NCBI RefSeq assembly: GCF_000516985.1
Contig: NW_006917097.1
Coordinates: forward strand, 3,324,593 to 3,388,592
Direction: 5' to 3'
DNA: 64,000 bases
DNA from: Pestalotiopsis fici W106-1
Taxonomy: Eukaryota; Ascomycota; Sordariomycetes; Amphisphaeriales; Sporocadaceae
The translations under genes and the position numbers were made by a program. A model generated the notes under the pieces. It saw only the letters and a program-made list of their open reading frames with translations, was not told the origin of the DNA and did no database searches. Each line of letters begins with the position of its first letter. The first letter of the stretch is position 1. This document shows positions 1-9,584 of the stretch, piece after piece.

Positions 1-1032
1 TGGCTTACACAACACGCGGGTTTACACTCGTCTTTAGATTAATCCGTTCCATCAAATGCATAGATGCTCAAGAATGACTCACAGCTAGATTGGTACATTG
101 TTTCTTGACCCCCCTTTAACATGCATTATGATCTGATAACTTTGTAATTACATCGTGGTTCGAGCAATTCGTTATGCTTGATACCGCAATGCGTCCGTCC
201 CAGTGCGTTTGCTGGCAACGCCGCAATGTAGCCCCGCAGTGCACTGCCCACTGCACATCTTTTCCACATACCTATCGTGGATAACGGGCTGGAACAAAGC
301 TTGGCACATTGGGGGAACAAAGAAGGCGGAAAGCACAAAGGCAACTGGCTTTGAAGAACAATTGTTTTGAACTCCGTCGCCAATGGAATAAGTGCAAGAA
401 AAACAAGTTATTGCGAATTGGTCATCTGTTGCTGACTACCATGAAGACTTGCTCGAAAGGAGTCAATATCTGTCGTATATCATGTCGCACGTACATATCA
501 ATGCACGAGAAACGTTTTTCTGTTTTCTTTTTGCGAATGGTGTGCAAATATCTCTAAATGATCGCATACTTCGTCGTATTCATTCTCTGAAAGGAAAGTA
601 GCAAATCAATCTGTGGAGGAAGGGAAATGGCGTCGATTCAGACACGGGTGAGTGTGTACTCCTGCTGCTCAAAGCCGTATGTTAATTGATCGACCAGCAC
701 GTCACGGCACCATCGTAACACAGTCCCGTCTCTTGCAAGTCGTGCGAAATCCAAAGGTCTCAGGATACGCCGAAATGATCAAAGACGTATCAAAGCACCT
801 TTGTATAGGACAATGGACTTGTTTCTAGAAAACAAACACAGTGTAATTAGACTCGAGGACAAGAGAACAGCCCAAATGTAAACCCATATAACAGCAGCAT
901 CCTCAACGTGAAGAGATGGTTTGATACGATATTACACACAAGATATAGGTAAGAAGAGTCACTGAATTGTTTCTTTGCTACCACGAAAATCAGTTTTCGG
1001 TCATTGTTTCCCGGCAGGCACGAGGAGAAAAC
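1..1032. other. Intergenic, upstream of the amidoligase gene
   Basis: No convincing coding region: open frames are at most 85 codons before the gene's own antisense shadow begins near 847. Just before the start codon there is a plausible 5'-UTR intron, with a GTAAGA donor at 949 and a CAG acceptor ending at 1017 (69 nt). I see no repeat or RNA gene. Confidence 0.5.
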
Positions 1033-2454
1033 ATGGCCACCAAAGGCAGAGGTGTCAGCAAAGCATCTTCCAGCAAAGGTGCTGGCAAAACTTCTGGCAA
1101 AAAAGCCCCCAGCAAAGATTCCAAGAAACCTCCCAGGGTATTTCCCGTCCTCACCAAGGGCATCGAGTTTGAGTTTCTCGTGCCATGGCATTTCGACGTT
1201 GACGAAGACGGGAACGGAGGAACGGCCCTTGCGCCCGACCAGCGGTACCGGATCACGGACGGCTACGTGATTGTCGCGCGCCACACCGTCGCGACTGATA
1301 GTTCCGGCGCCGCGAGTATGAGCACCTGGAATGCGGCAATGACCATGGTGCGGGTGGCTATATACGACGTCCTCGTGGCCAATGGCGTCCAGGTCAACGT
1401 GCCTGGGGGCTTCACGATACCAGCCTTTGACCCTACGCATCCCCGCGCAGCCTTGACGAGAGGTGCGGGATTTCTCCGCTGGAATGTGAATAGCGACTCT
1501 AGTATCACGACGGATTTGGACGCAGGTGATTGGGTCGAGTGCGTTGATCCACCACAAACCGAGTTTGATCTCGCAGACATTGAACTCATTACACCAGTGT
1601 TGGAGGCTAACAACGCTGCAAGCGACGCTGAGATCACGAATGCCATTGGCATTCTCCGAGCTCATTTCTTGTGTTTTACTCCGACATCCAGTGGGCTTCA
1701 CGTCCACGTTGGCCAGGGGTCAGTCTTGTATGAAGAAGAGGACCTAAAGAGGATAGCAGGTGTGCTATTTGCCATTGATGTCTGGTTCCAACGGTTGCAC
1801 CCGAATCATCGGCAGAACTCTATGTATTGTGTAAGCACACGCCGAAAGTCATTCCTCGCACATGGCTACACGGCAAAGCAGGCCCACGATATGGAATACG
1901 GTCTTCTGGGGAATCCCTTCAATAACCCAAGCATTACGCCCGGCAACCCTGCGCCAGATGTCATTCAAGCCTGGAAAGAGATTGAGGCGGCTAGTGATAG
2001 CCGTGTAGTCCTCAAGCTGCTTCATACGTTTAGTATGTCCACGTACAACTTTAAAGGCGTCCTGTCACCGAATAAACCAACCATTGAGTTTCGGCAGGCT
2101 GCTGGCAGTCTCAACGCCGAGTGGGCCGTCCACTGGTCAAATCTCGCTGCCGGGGTCGTGGACTGGGCACGCCGATGCGACGGTAATGATTCCGCAGACG
2201 AACTCCGAGCGTTTCTTTCCCAGGCTTCCTTGAAGGAGAGCTCGCCCAACACGCAAGCTTTTTCTCTGATCAACATGATTCGGGATCGGTTCAGATTACC
2301 GGCTGTGGCTGACTATCTTGAGAGAGTCCCTGGCCCCGATCACCGTGCCACCCCCAGAGCAACAGGGCAGCAAGCGCGATGGCGAGAAAACTTCAGACGC
2401 AGATCCGGGAGACGACTTGGCGTCATGCGGCCCAGGACTGATTGGCCGCCTTAA
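1033..2454 (+). CDS. Amidoligase-family (Amidoligase_2-like) protein
   Basis: Single-exon frame of 473 aa from the ATG at 1033; the frame is open further upstream, but this is the first ATG after a Lys/Ser-rich leader begins and a 5'-UTR intron may precede it. Residues 1-37 are Lys/Ser/Gly-rich and low complexity. Next comes the hallmark GIEFEFLVP strand and, in the middle, LELITPVL-like and GLHVHVG segments; the HxH motif after a Ser/Gly turn is typical of the ATP-grasp/glutamine-synthetase-fold amidoligases (COOH-NH2 ligases). A later TIEFRQAAGSL strand matches the third core motif. Fungal members are widespread but their substrates are unknown, so I assign only a fold-level role: probable ATP-dependent amide or peptide bond formation. 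The last 45 residues are Arg-rich and look out of frame; from about 2320 the +1-shifted frame reads more naturally and stops at 2461, so a frameshift is possible. Confidence 0.8.
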   Translation: MATKGRGVSKASSSKGAGKTSGKKAPSKDSKKPPRVFPVLTKGIEFEFLVPWHFDVDEDGNGGTALAPDQRYRITDGYVIVARHTVATDSSGAASMSTWNAAMTMVRVAIYDVLVANGVQVNVPGGFTIPAFDPTHPRAALTRGAGFLRWNVNSDSSITTDLDAGDWVECVDPPQTEFDLADIELITPVLEANNAASDAEITNAIGILRAHFLCFTPTSSGLHVHVGQGSVLYEEEDLKRIAGVLFAIDVWFQRLHPNHRQNSMYCVSTRRKSFLAHGYTAKQAHDMEYGLLGNPFNNPSITPGNPAPDVIQAWKEIEAASDSRVVLKLLHTFSMSTYNFKGVLSPNKPTIEFRQAAGSLNAEWAVHWSNLAAGVVDWARRCDGNDSADELRAFLSQASLKESSPNTQAFSLINMIRDRFRLPAVADYLERVPGPDHRATPRATGQQARWRENFRRRSGRRLGVMRPRTDWPP

Positions 2455-2461
2455 TAGGTAG

Positions 2462-3076
2462 AATTTAACGGCGAGGAAACAACGTAAGGTCCCATCCACG
2501 CCTACATGATGCAGACAAGGTAAGTCATTGATGTATTTGGAACGGTAAGTATGTGGATATGGAGTAAAGTAGATGATTTCATGATTGTGAGCGATTCTAA
2601 GACCAAGCAGCACTCTATGTATATAATAAATCTCCACATCAAGGTAAGCAGAGCAATGACGATTCTTGGCATGATCCGTCCATGGACGCGTGGTGGAGAA
2701 CCTACTATGCTTGCATAAATTTGAAGACCGCGAAGAAATGTCCAATGTTCATCAAAATTCAGATCTGCGTGTATTACGGCAATCCTGGCGCAGAAGCTAA
2801 AGGTCGAGCTGAGGCTCAAAAACTATGACGGCAAGAAACAATAGAGTTAGCGGCGGTCGTCAATGACATGTGCAAAATGTCCGATGTGCGCATCATGACC
2901 TCACAAGTCAAGGTGGGGCTCATACACAAACGCCATCAGCACGACTGCATATAATTATCGCTTCATAGAATAGTATCACTGAAGGATTAATTTGACCACA
3001 ATTTAATCATTCAAATGAAAACAAATACAGACCAATTTTAAACTCTAATTCATAACATCTCCCAACAAAATTCAAC
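2462..3076. other. Intergenic
   Basis: Separates the amidoligase from the next small gene. Open frames on the minus strand here (about 105-149 codons) have shadow-like composition and no domain. The last 150 bases are AT-rich and are the likely promoter and 5' UTR of the small gene starting at 3077. Confidence 0.45.
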
Positions 3077-3428
3077 ATGTCTTCTCACGGCAGCTCCAAC
3101 ACTGGGTCCAAGACCTCTACCGGCATGGCATCCGCAACAAGGACTCCCGCCACGGCTGGAATCGGCGAGGACAAGCCCAAGGCCTTTGACGCTCAAGGAT
3201 CCATCGGAAAGCAATTCACTGGTAAGTATTTTTACTGATTGACGTCTACTATGCGAGCCATAGCATACTAAACAATACTTAGAGCACGGTGCACTAGGCG
3301 GAGCAGCTCAGAGCATTGGTGGTCCATTTGACAAGGAGGGTGCAATTGGCAAGCAGTTTACTTCAGAGGGAGGCATTGGCGGGACTGTCCAAGATGCATT
3401 GGGTGGTACCAAGAAGAAGAGCAACTAA
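3077..3428 (+). CDS. Small Gly-rich protein with GKQFT repeats
   Basis: Two exons, 3077-3221 and 3283-3428, with a 61-nt GTAAGT...TTAG intron carrying a TACTAAAC-type branch site; the product is 96 aa. Residues 1-36 are Ser/Thr/Ala-rich. Then come two near-copies of a unit: SIGKQFTEHGALGGAAQSIG and AIGKQFTSEGGIGGTVQDALG, joined by GPFDKEG, ending in a basic KKKSN tail. There is no signal peptide or membrane segment. Small proteins of this G-x-x-GKQFT repeat type occur across ascomycetes, usually annotated as hypothetical; I know no function and assign none. It runs convergently towards the RecQ gene, with 183 bp between the stops. The model rests on a perfect frame join and on the repeat crossing the intron. 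Confidence 0.85.
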
Positions 3429-3611
3429 TGGCCTCGAAAATGTTGGACTATTATGTTTGGATGTTGTCAAAGGGCGCATATAGCTCAATGTATTAAATAG
3501 TGATAATTATGTTACAGCGATTGGCTCGAGTTTATTGCTTGATGCACAAATTTAATCGTGAGAAGAATCCCTTCCTGACCTCTGCTTGCCAGATTTCCTC
3601 TGGAATTTGCC

Positions 3612-6210
3612 TTAGTACGACTTGCCATGTGAGCCTTGAGTGTTGCCGTATGAACCGCGGGACGTGTAACTTTTGCCTCTACTTCCTCTGGATGAAGAAT
3701 TTGAAGGAGCACTATATGATGACTTGGCCTTCTTCTGTGAACCCGATTTGGCGGGCTGTTGAGAGCTTTTTTGGAACGCGCCGTACTGCGCGGATTTGCA
3801 AGCATGCTCAAACTCTTTGAGCAGGGACTGCATATAAGTTAGTTCGTTAACTCTTGAAGCCGTAGAAATTCGATATGTGATACTTACGTCGAATGGTTGC
3901 TCAATAAGTGATCCGAAGACGGGGTTGTTGGCAAGTTTGAGCGATGTTACCCTTGGACTCTTGATTCCGAATGCCACTCGGGCCAAGAACCGAGGATCAT
4001 CACGTACATCACAAGCTGCAAGTACTTCCTTGATTCCCTCGAAATCAACAGGTGGTATCGTTTTGTTTGGAAGGATCACAGGCTGTTTTGTCATGCAAAA
4101 GGTGCAGTGGCCACAACTATTCTTCCCTGAAGGAAGGCCCATGCCAAAGTGCTCCGCCAAAGCAAATGCAAAGCACTGGCGTCCGGTAACTAGGTTGACA
4201 ACCTGTTGCATGCGATTGAGTGCGTCCTTCTCGCGATTTTGCATATCTGCGTAGAGCTCCTCGGTCAACGCATCGATTTCGACGTCATTGGACGGAAGCT
4301 GATCCAAGATACGATACCGATTGACGACACCGGAAGCATTTAATTCGATGGCTCCTCGATTATGCCACTCATTGATCTTGTTCATCAAATCTGAGCGGAG
4401 AATACCAGTGGCGGCCATGGCTTCTTTGGGATTAAAGTGGTAGAGAGTGAGAGCTTTCTTCGAGTAGCTGACGATCGCCTTGGCAGCGGGCGATCTGTCT
4501 TGCTGAGAAATTGGAACATAGGCACCCCTGTCTTTGAATTTCCACGACGTGTATTCCGGCGTAATAGCTCTTAGTAGACCGAAACGAAGCTCCAATGTAG
4601 CAAATAACACGGCAAGAGGACTCATTCTGATGTCGTGGGTTCTGGACAGCTCCGAGTGTCCTAACTTGAGAACATTGCCTTCAAACTCATGACTAACCTC
4701 AGATGTAAAAACATCTTCCAGCGCAGCTCGCACTGCTAGCTTTGATGGAAGATCGCCACGGGCAAAGTTCTCTCGAATATAGAAATCATCCGGGCAGACG
4801 TACATCAAGCACGTACTAGGCAGGCCATCACGACCAGCGCGACCAACTTGTTGACTGTATTCCTCAACCGTCGAGGGGAGATCCCAATTGACGATGTTGC
4901 GAATATTAGATTTGTCAACACCCATGCCAAACGCAATTGTGGCAACTACAATGCGAAGCTTGGAAGCCATGAAGCGCTCCTGTATTTTAGCTTTCTTCTT
5001 TGCATCCACTATAACATTGAATTTTAGTACTGTGAATAAGTTTTGTGGCAGCTTTTTGCAAATTACTTACTGCCAGCATGAAAGGCTTCGGCCTCAAAGC
5101 CTTGCTTAGTGAGGTCTCTGGCCATGTCTTCAGCCTGCTTCTGTAGCGTTACGTAGACCAGAGTCGGTCCAGGGTGGTCATTGAGAAATTGGAATAGCTT
5201 GGGGTATTTGTCCTAATCAAGTCGCGAAAATTAGCGATTTGCTCTGACGTCTCGGTACATCTCGCAATAGAAACATTTCACACAGACTTGCAAGAATTAC
5301 TGACCTGCTTGGTTAGGGTGCTTTCTGCAAGGAGCTGAAGATTAGACCGGTAGGGAGAGGTGCGGAAGACAAAAGGCTTGTCGATCGCAAAGGCCTGGCA
5401 AATGTCGTCCATAACCCGTGGCGTCGCAGTCGCAGTTAGACAAATAACTCTCTCGGCTTTGATTTCCTTTGTGAACCGGGCCACTTTCAAATACTCCGGC
5501 CGAAAAGACGCGCCCCACTCAGAGATACAGTGCGCTTCATCCACGGCAATAAGTCTAATGCCTCCGGGAACGTGCTTTATGCTGGCCACGAAGGCTTCGT
5601 TGTTGAGCTTCTCTGGCGAGCAGTACAGAAGACGCAGTCTACCTGAATGGATATCAGCGTGTATCTGCTGGTTTTCCTCGTAGGTTTTTGTCGAGTCAGA
5701 GCACTCGGCGGCGATGCCCTTGGCCTTGAGGGCATCGGTCTGATCCTTCATGAGGGCGATCAATGGCGACACAACAATGGTAATCCCAGATCCGAAGTCC
5801 CTCTCGACATTGCTTTGCTTGTCCATCTCTTCGAACGCTACCGCAGGAATCTTCGATCCTGGTCAGATTGCCGCCTTCCATGAGGGCCATTCTTTACTAA
5901 CCTGGTAGCAGAGCGACTTGCCGCCGCCAGTCGGAAATATAGTCAGCGCATTGTGGCCATTGAGAATAGCGTCGATAGCTTTCTCTTGCTCATGGCGAAA
6001 ACTGTCGTGTCCGAATTTTTCATGGAGAATTGAGCGGGCAAGGTCTATAAGTTCGCCGACTTCTGTACCCGAGCTGGTGATTTTGACGCGTTTCGCTTCC
6101 TGCAGCTCGTCATTGCTGTGTGCTTCGCGCGTTCTTTTTTGAGATGTCGCAAGTTGGTCGGGGTCAACCCCATCAAAGAGGTCATCACCCGAATCGTAAT
6201 CGTCATCCAT
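3612..6210 (-). CDS. RecQ-family ATP-dependent DNA helicase
   Basis: Five exons (minus): 6210-5902, 5850-5305, 5212-5071, 5008-3888, 3827-3612; 777 aa. Introns are 51, 92, 62 and 60 nt. RecQ helicases are 3'-5' DNA unwinding enzymes acting in recombination and fork repair in the nucleus. Visible motifs: Walker A FPTGGGKS (Lys98), motif II DEAH (207-210) within VDEAHCISEWG, HAG followed by Met at the exon 3/4 junction, ATIAFGMGVDK, and motif VI QQVGRAGRDG. A RecQ-Zn region follows with one Cys in GRQCFAFA and the cluster CGHCTFC. The C-terminus is Ser/Gly/Arg-rich with RGSRG and SYG repeats; no HRDC domain is evident. At 777 aa it matches the shorter fungal RecQ rather than the very long BLM/QDE-3 type. 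The last intron (3887-3828) is 60 nt, in frame and free of stops, so retention would add 20 residues. Confidence 0.93.
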
Positions 6211-7649
6211 GACTCAGCAGCAATTCTATACGAACGCTGGTCCCGAGCAGGTCTCTTTTGCCGAGCCAATTGAACAGGGTCGGCAAACAGTCTGGGAGTT
6301 GACGTGGAGGCGCGCCGATAATGGAAACGGAATACTATCGACGGCAACTAGCCTAATGTAAGCTACCTACCTATGTACGCTGAGACTACCAACAAGTCAC
6401 AACGTGGGGCAATCGAATCAGTCCCTTTTCATCGAAGGCGCGAACTTCCAGCTTCCCGCGTTCCTGCATTGCTTTTTAGGCCCTGAGGTTGTGCCTTCTT
6501 GGTTGACGGTACCCCTTGCGGCAGATGTGTTCGGTGCTCCACTGCACGTAAGGAATCAAGGTGGGTTCTACCCCGCGATCTCAAGCGCGCCACGGACTGG
6601 ACTTTGTAGCACTTGAGCCCCTCCTTAGGACACCTACAGTTTTCCTGCACAGAGTATTACACAGCAGGTCCAGTGTTGCCTGTACCTGCCTACCTCACTA
6701 GTGAAGCATCCGCAGTTGCTACATAGGTGTGTAGTAGATACCGATACCAAACAAGAACACATTTGATACATGTCTATAGGCAAGTACTTCGTACAAATCC
6801 AAAAAATACTGTACCCACCTGATGACCAGCACCAAGACCGGCCATTTCTGTTGGCTTTGCGAGATTCGGACTCATTATAGCTTCGGGCACGGGAGTTTGA
6901 GCATCGACACATGGGAGTTGCCTGTGCTCTTCCAGCCTAATGATGGTCGGATCTTTACCATCATCATGCGGTGGATTACCATAGCCCAGTTTCTGACTAT
7001 CCTGCCTCTCTACCTCTGTTGGATCGCCATATTTTCGCGTCACGTTCTGTCCTTGCTCTCTACAAACAATACGGAACTGGCTCGTTTGGACAGCAATGTC
7101 GTCTCATTACATCCATCATACAGATTTTTGTTTATATCGAAGGAGCTTAAGGCCAGACTAGGGCGAATGCTGCTTATAGGCTTTGGTATTTCATTGCTGC
7201 CTTTTCACTACTGGTCGCTGTAACATCGTTCTGGACATTATGAAATCTCGCGAATAGAGAAAGTTTGATCTTGCTCTGTAATCTATGTTTTTCCCATCGG
7301 TAAAATCCCAATCTGGTTCCCTTCATGTTTGTCTCAAAGATTGACGGAATCGAACCTTTGGGTCATTTACACGCTCACGTCGGAGCTTCTAGCTCAAATT
7401 TTCGACTCGAGCCATGCCGTCAAAGCTTTTCCCGTTATCCTTACATCAGTAGTGGTCAGCATGTAGATGTAGAAATCACATCTGACGATTTGAGGTTGTG
7501 TGAAAAGTCAATGTTTTGGCTTGAAAGGTGACCGGCACAGACGCACAGAGCCTCGAAAGTTAAGGCGCAGCTTGATGTGATGAACGTGGCTGGTGATTAC
7601 TTTTAAAATATCAACTAGAATTACAGATCCCTTCGATTGCACAGAACAC
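6211..7649. other. Intergenic, no gene called
   Basis: Contains the RecQ promoter side and 1.4 kb between two minus-strand genes. Two opposed frames overlap at 6774-7223. The plus frame (6822-7223) gives hydrophobic stretches; the minus frame (to 7043) is hydrophilic but starts at GTG and has no joining exon that I can close. Neither carries a known motif, so I call no gene. No tRNA-like cloverleaf or repeat was seen. Confidence 0.35.
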
Positions 7650-8297
7650 TCATTTACCCAGGAAAGGAAACCCATCGCCCAACAAGTCTGGTGCAGAACA
7701 TTCCGTGAAATTGTATGCTGTGGTGGATTCGTTTGTACATTTTGGTGCCAGCAGTACTGTGGCATTTGCGCCAATGCTGGATCTGAAGAACAAATTCAGC
7801 CAAGAGCTCCATGTGATAATGATATCAACTTACTCTTGCCCTTCGTCATCACCGCAAACCCACGTCTGGTTGACAGTGAGATGCCACGAATTCCAATCGA
7901 AACGTGCATTGGTTTTCAACACATGCTGGGCGCCATCTTCGTCGACGATGGTTCTCGAACCACACGAGTACCACCTCGTTCCGTTGTCGGACCACTGACC
8001 TCCATACTTTCCATTCGTAAAGCTGCAAGCCGTACTAATGTCGTTTGCATCATTCATGACACCAAACGCCAAGGTCATGGAGTCGAGACCCTCCTCAATG
8101 GTGCCAGGAAAGGGCGTATACTTTTGGTAGGCAATGTTGTTGACGGCAAATGTGCACGGCAGGCTCGTCGAGGCACAGACCGGAATGGTCGCCGGAGGCG
8201 TGGGCGCCGGGTCGGCCGGGGGGATCGGCGGCGTCTTACCCGCCGGGATGGCGAGCGCGGCGGAGACGCAGAGCCACAAGATTGGAAGCGACAACAT
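7650..8297 (-). CDS. Small secreted Cys-containing protein (198 aa)
   Basis: Two exons (minus): 8297-7834 and 7782-7650, joined across a 51-nt intron with a GTAAGT donor and TTCTTCAG acceptor; the product is 198 aa. Residues 1-16 (MLSLPILWLCVSAALA) form a classic signal peptide. A Pro-rich segment (about 18-40) follows, then a globular region with seven Cys, several N-glycosylation sequons (NGT, NQT, NAT, NES, NFT) and aromatic residues. I recognise no family. Secretion and Cys content suggest an extracellular, possibly effector-like role, which is inference. If the intron is retained, a TAA embedded in the donor stops the frame after 155 aa, so a gene finder may report the shorter form. A GATATAATA element near 8430, about 135 bp upstream of the ATG, could be the TATA box. 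Confidence 0.8.
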
Positions 8298-9089
8298 CTT
8301 TAGTTTCGGCCAAGAGATCCCTTCTCGTCAAAAAGAATAACTTATGAGATGAACTACTGCTCCGGAGAAAAAAAAAGACAAAATTAGTTTCAGTTTTATT
8401 CTACCCCAGAAGTCCTTCTCCAGTATTATATCCCATCCCTAGTATGCCCCACGGTCCACCACACCCGTCTTGGTAACCAATTGCCTGATTGGGAAGTTGT
8501 GATGAGCTGCCCTTAACGGTTCTGGGGGTTCCCCCCTTCTGATTTAAATTGGCACGTGTGAACGCATTTCATCCTGTAGCCGCAATGGATCTGATTGGTG
8601 TCTCCTGATTTAAGATGCGACGCAACTACAATGAATCTGTTTATGGTAGGTGAATACGATTGGCCCAGAGCACGGTTATTGAACTTGCTTCTTGGGAAAC
8701 AAATGTCATAAATATTAGGATCAATGGGTGGTCTATCAATCAAAAGATGTATATATATTCGAGTATTGGTGCTCGCCTTTTTCATTATAGCCGATGCATA
8801 TTCATATGATGGTGCATCTGCTGCCCCTAAATGTGTGTCTACGTCACTTACTCCAATAGTTGATCACACTGCTGTCCACTGTTGCCCAAAGCAGCTCATT
8901 TCTGTCTCCTTGACCATGTTGCAATGTACGAATAGAGAAATCTATTTATATTTCGTGTACTATTTTGACTAAGAACAGCAATGCATTTTTGACAATTGCA
9001 ACAATTGATCCAAGTGGTTTTCGACTGGCGCTCGTGCGATGGATCTTACCGAGAATATGAGAATCCCCACCATTGAATATAAAGCAAGA
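8298..9089. other. Intergenic, AT-rich promoter region
   Basis: Promoter region of the secreted protein to its left and 3' flank of the membrane protein to its right. AT-rich, with only short frames (up to 90 codons) lacking any motif. No repeat structure seen. Confidence 0.4.
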
Positions 9090-9584
9090 TTAAGGATACA
9101 CAAAGAACTGTGAAAAGGAGTACGTGTATGTGGTTGATGATACCACGGTGGATTCCACAGAAATTTGGAGGATCGCAAATCCCAGAATGACGGCCATGGC
9201 AACAGGAATGGTTAAACGGTATATCTTGCTGGCCAACATATGCGATCGATTGCACACATCTGTCGACTGCTTAGCCTGTATCTGAACAAAGATCTGATAG
9301 TTCACGAATTGGCGACATGAATGACACTGAATCTTAGCCCTTTGTGCATCTGCAGCAGCAATTCCATGGAAGCACTAAGAATTGTTAGCATTAATCTTTA
9401 TCCATTGGACACACCAAAGTCTCACCTCCTGGCAGCACCAATGATTGTCGTCTCCGAGGTCTATAGGGTATCTCGTGTGCTGCAGGCAATTGCTACATCT
9501 GGTTTCCTCGCCGGTAATCTTTACCATGTCCTGAGAGGAACTTTGTAGCGCATCTCGTAACGCAACGTGTGTGCAGGTTGACAT
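9090..9584 (-). CDS. Three-CxxC single-span membrane protein (147 aa)
   Basis: Two exons (minus): 9584-9426 and 9374-9090, with a 51-nt intron (GTGAGA donor, GCTAAC branch, TTCTTAG acceptor); 147 aa. No open frame in the region exceeds about 75 codons, so the gene only appears after splicing. Residues 30-73 hold three evenly spaced CxxC knuckles (C30/C33, C51/C54, C70/C73; C50 makes a CC pair), suggesting a small zinc-binding module. Residues about 108-126 (TIPVAMAVILGFAILQIS) form one hydrophobic helix, followed by a Ser/Thr/Tyr-rich tail. This gives a cytosolic zinc module on a tail-side anchor, or the reverse. I do not recognise the family. It could be a divergent zinc-ribbon membrane protein. 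The spliced Cys pattern crossing the exon junction supports the model. Confidence 0.65.

Noticed and set aside
847..1707. 286-codon minus-strand frame opposite the amidoligase
   Set aside because: Exact antisense of a real gene; no motif, and the plus strand carries the EFEF/HVHVG signatures.
6822..7223. 133-codon plus-strand frame with hydrophobic stretches
   Set aside because: Opposed by an equally open minus-strand frame; neither has family motifs or convincing splicing.
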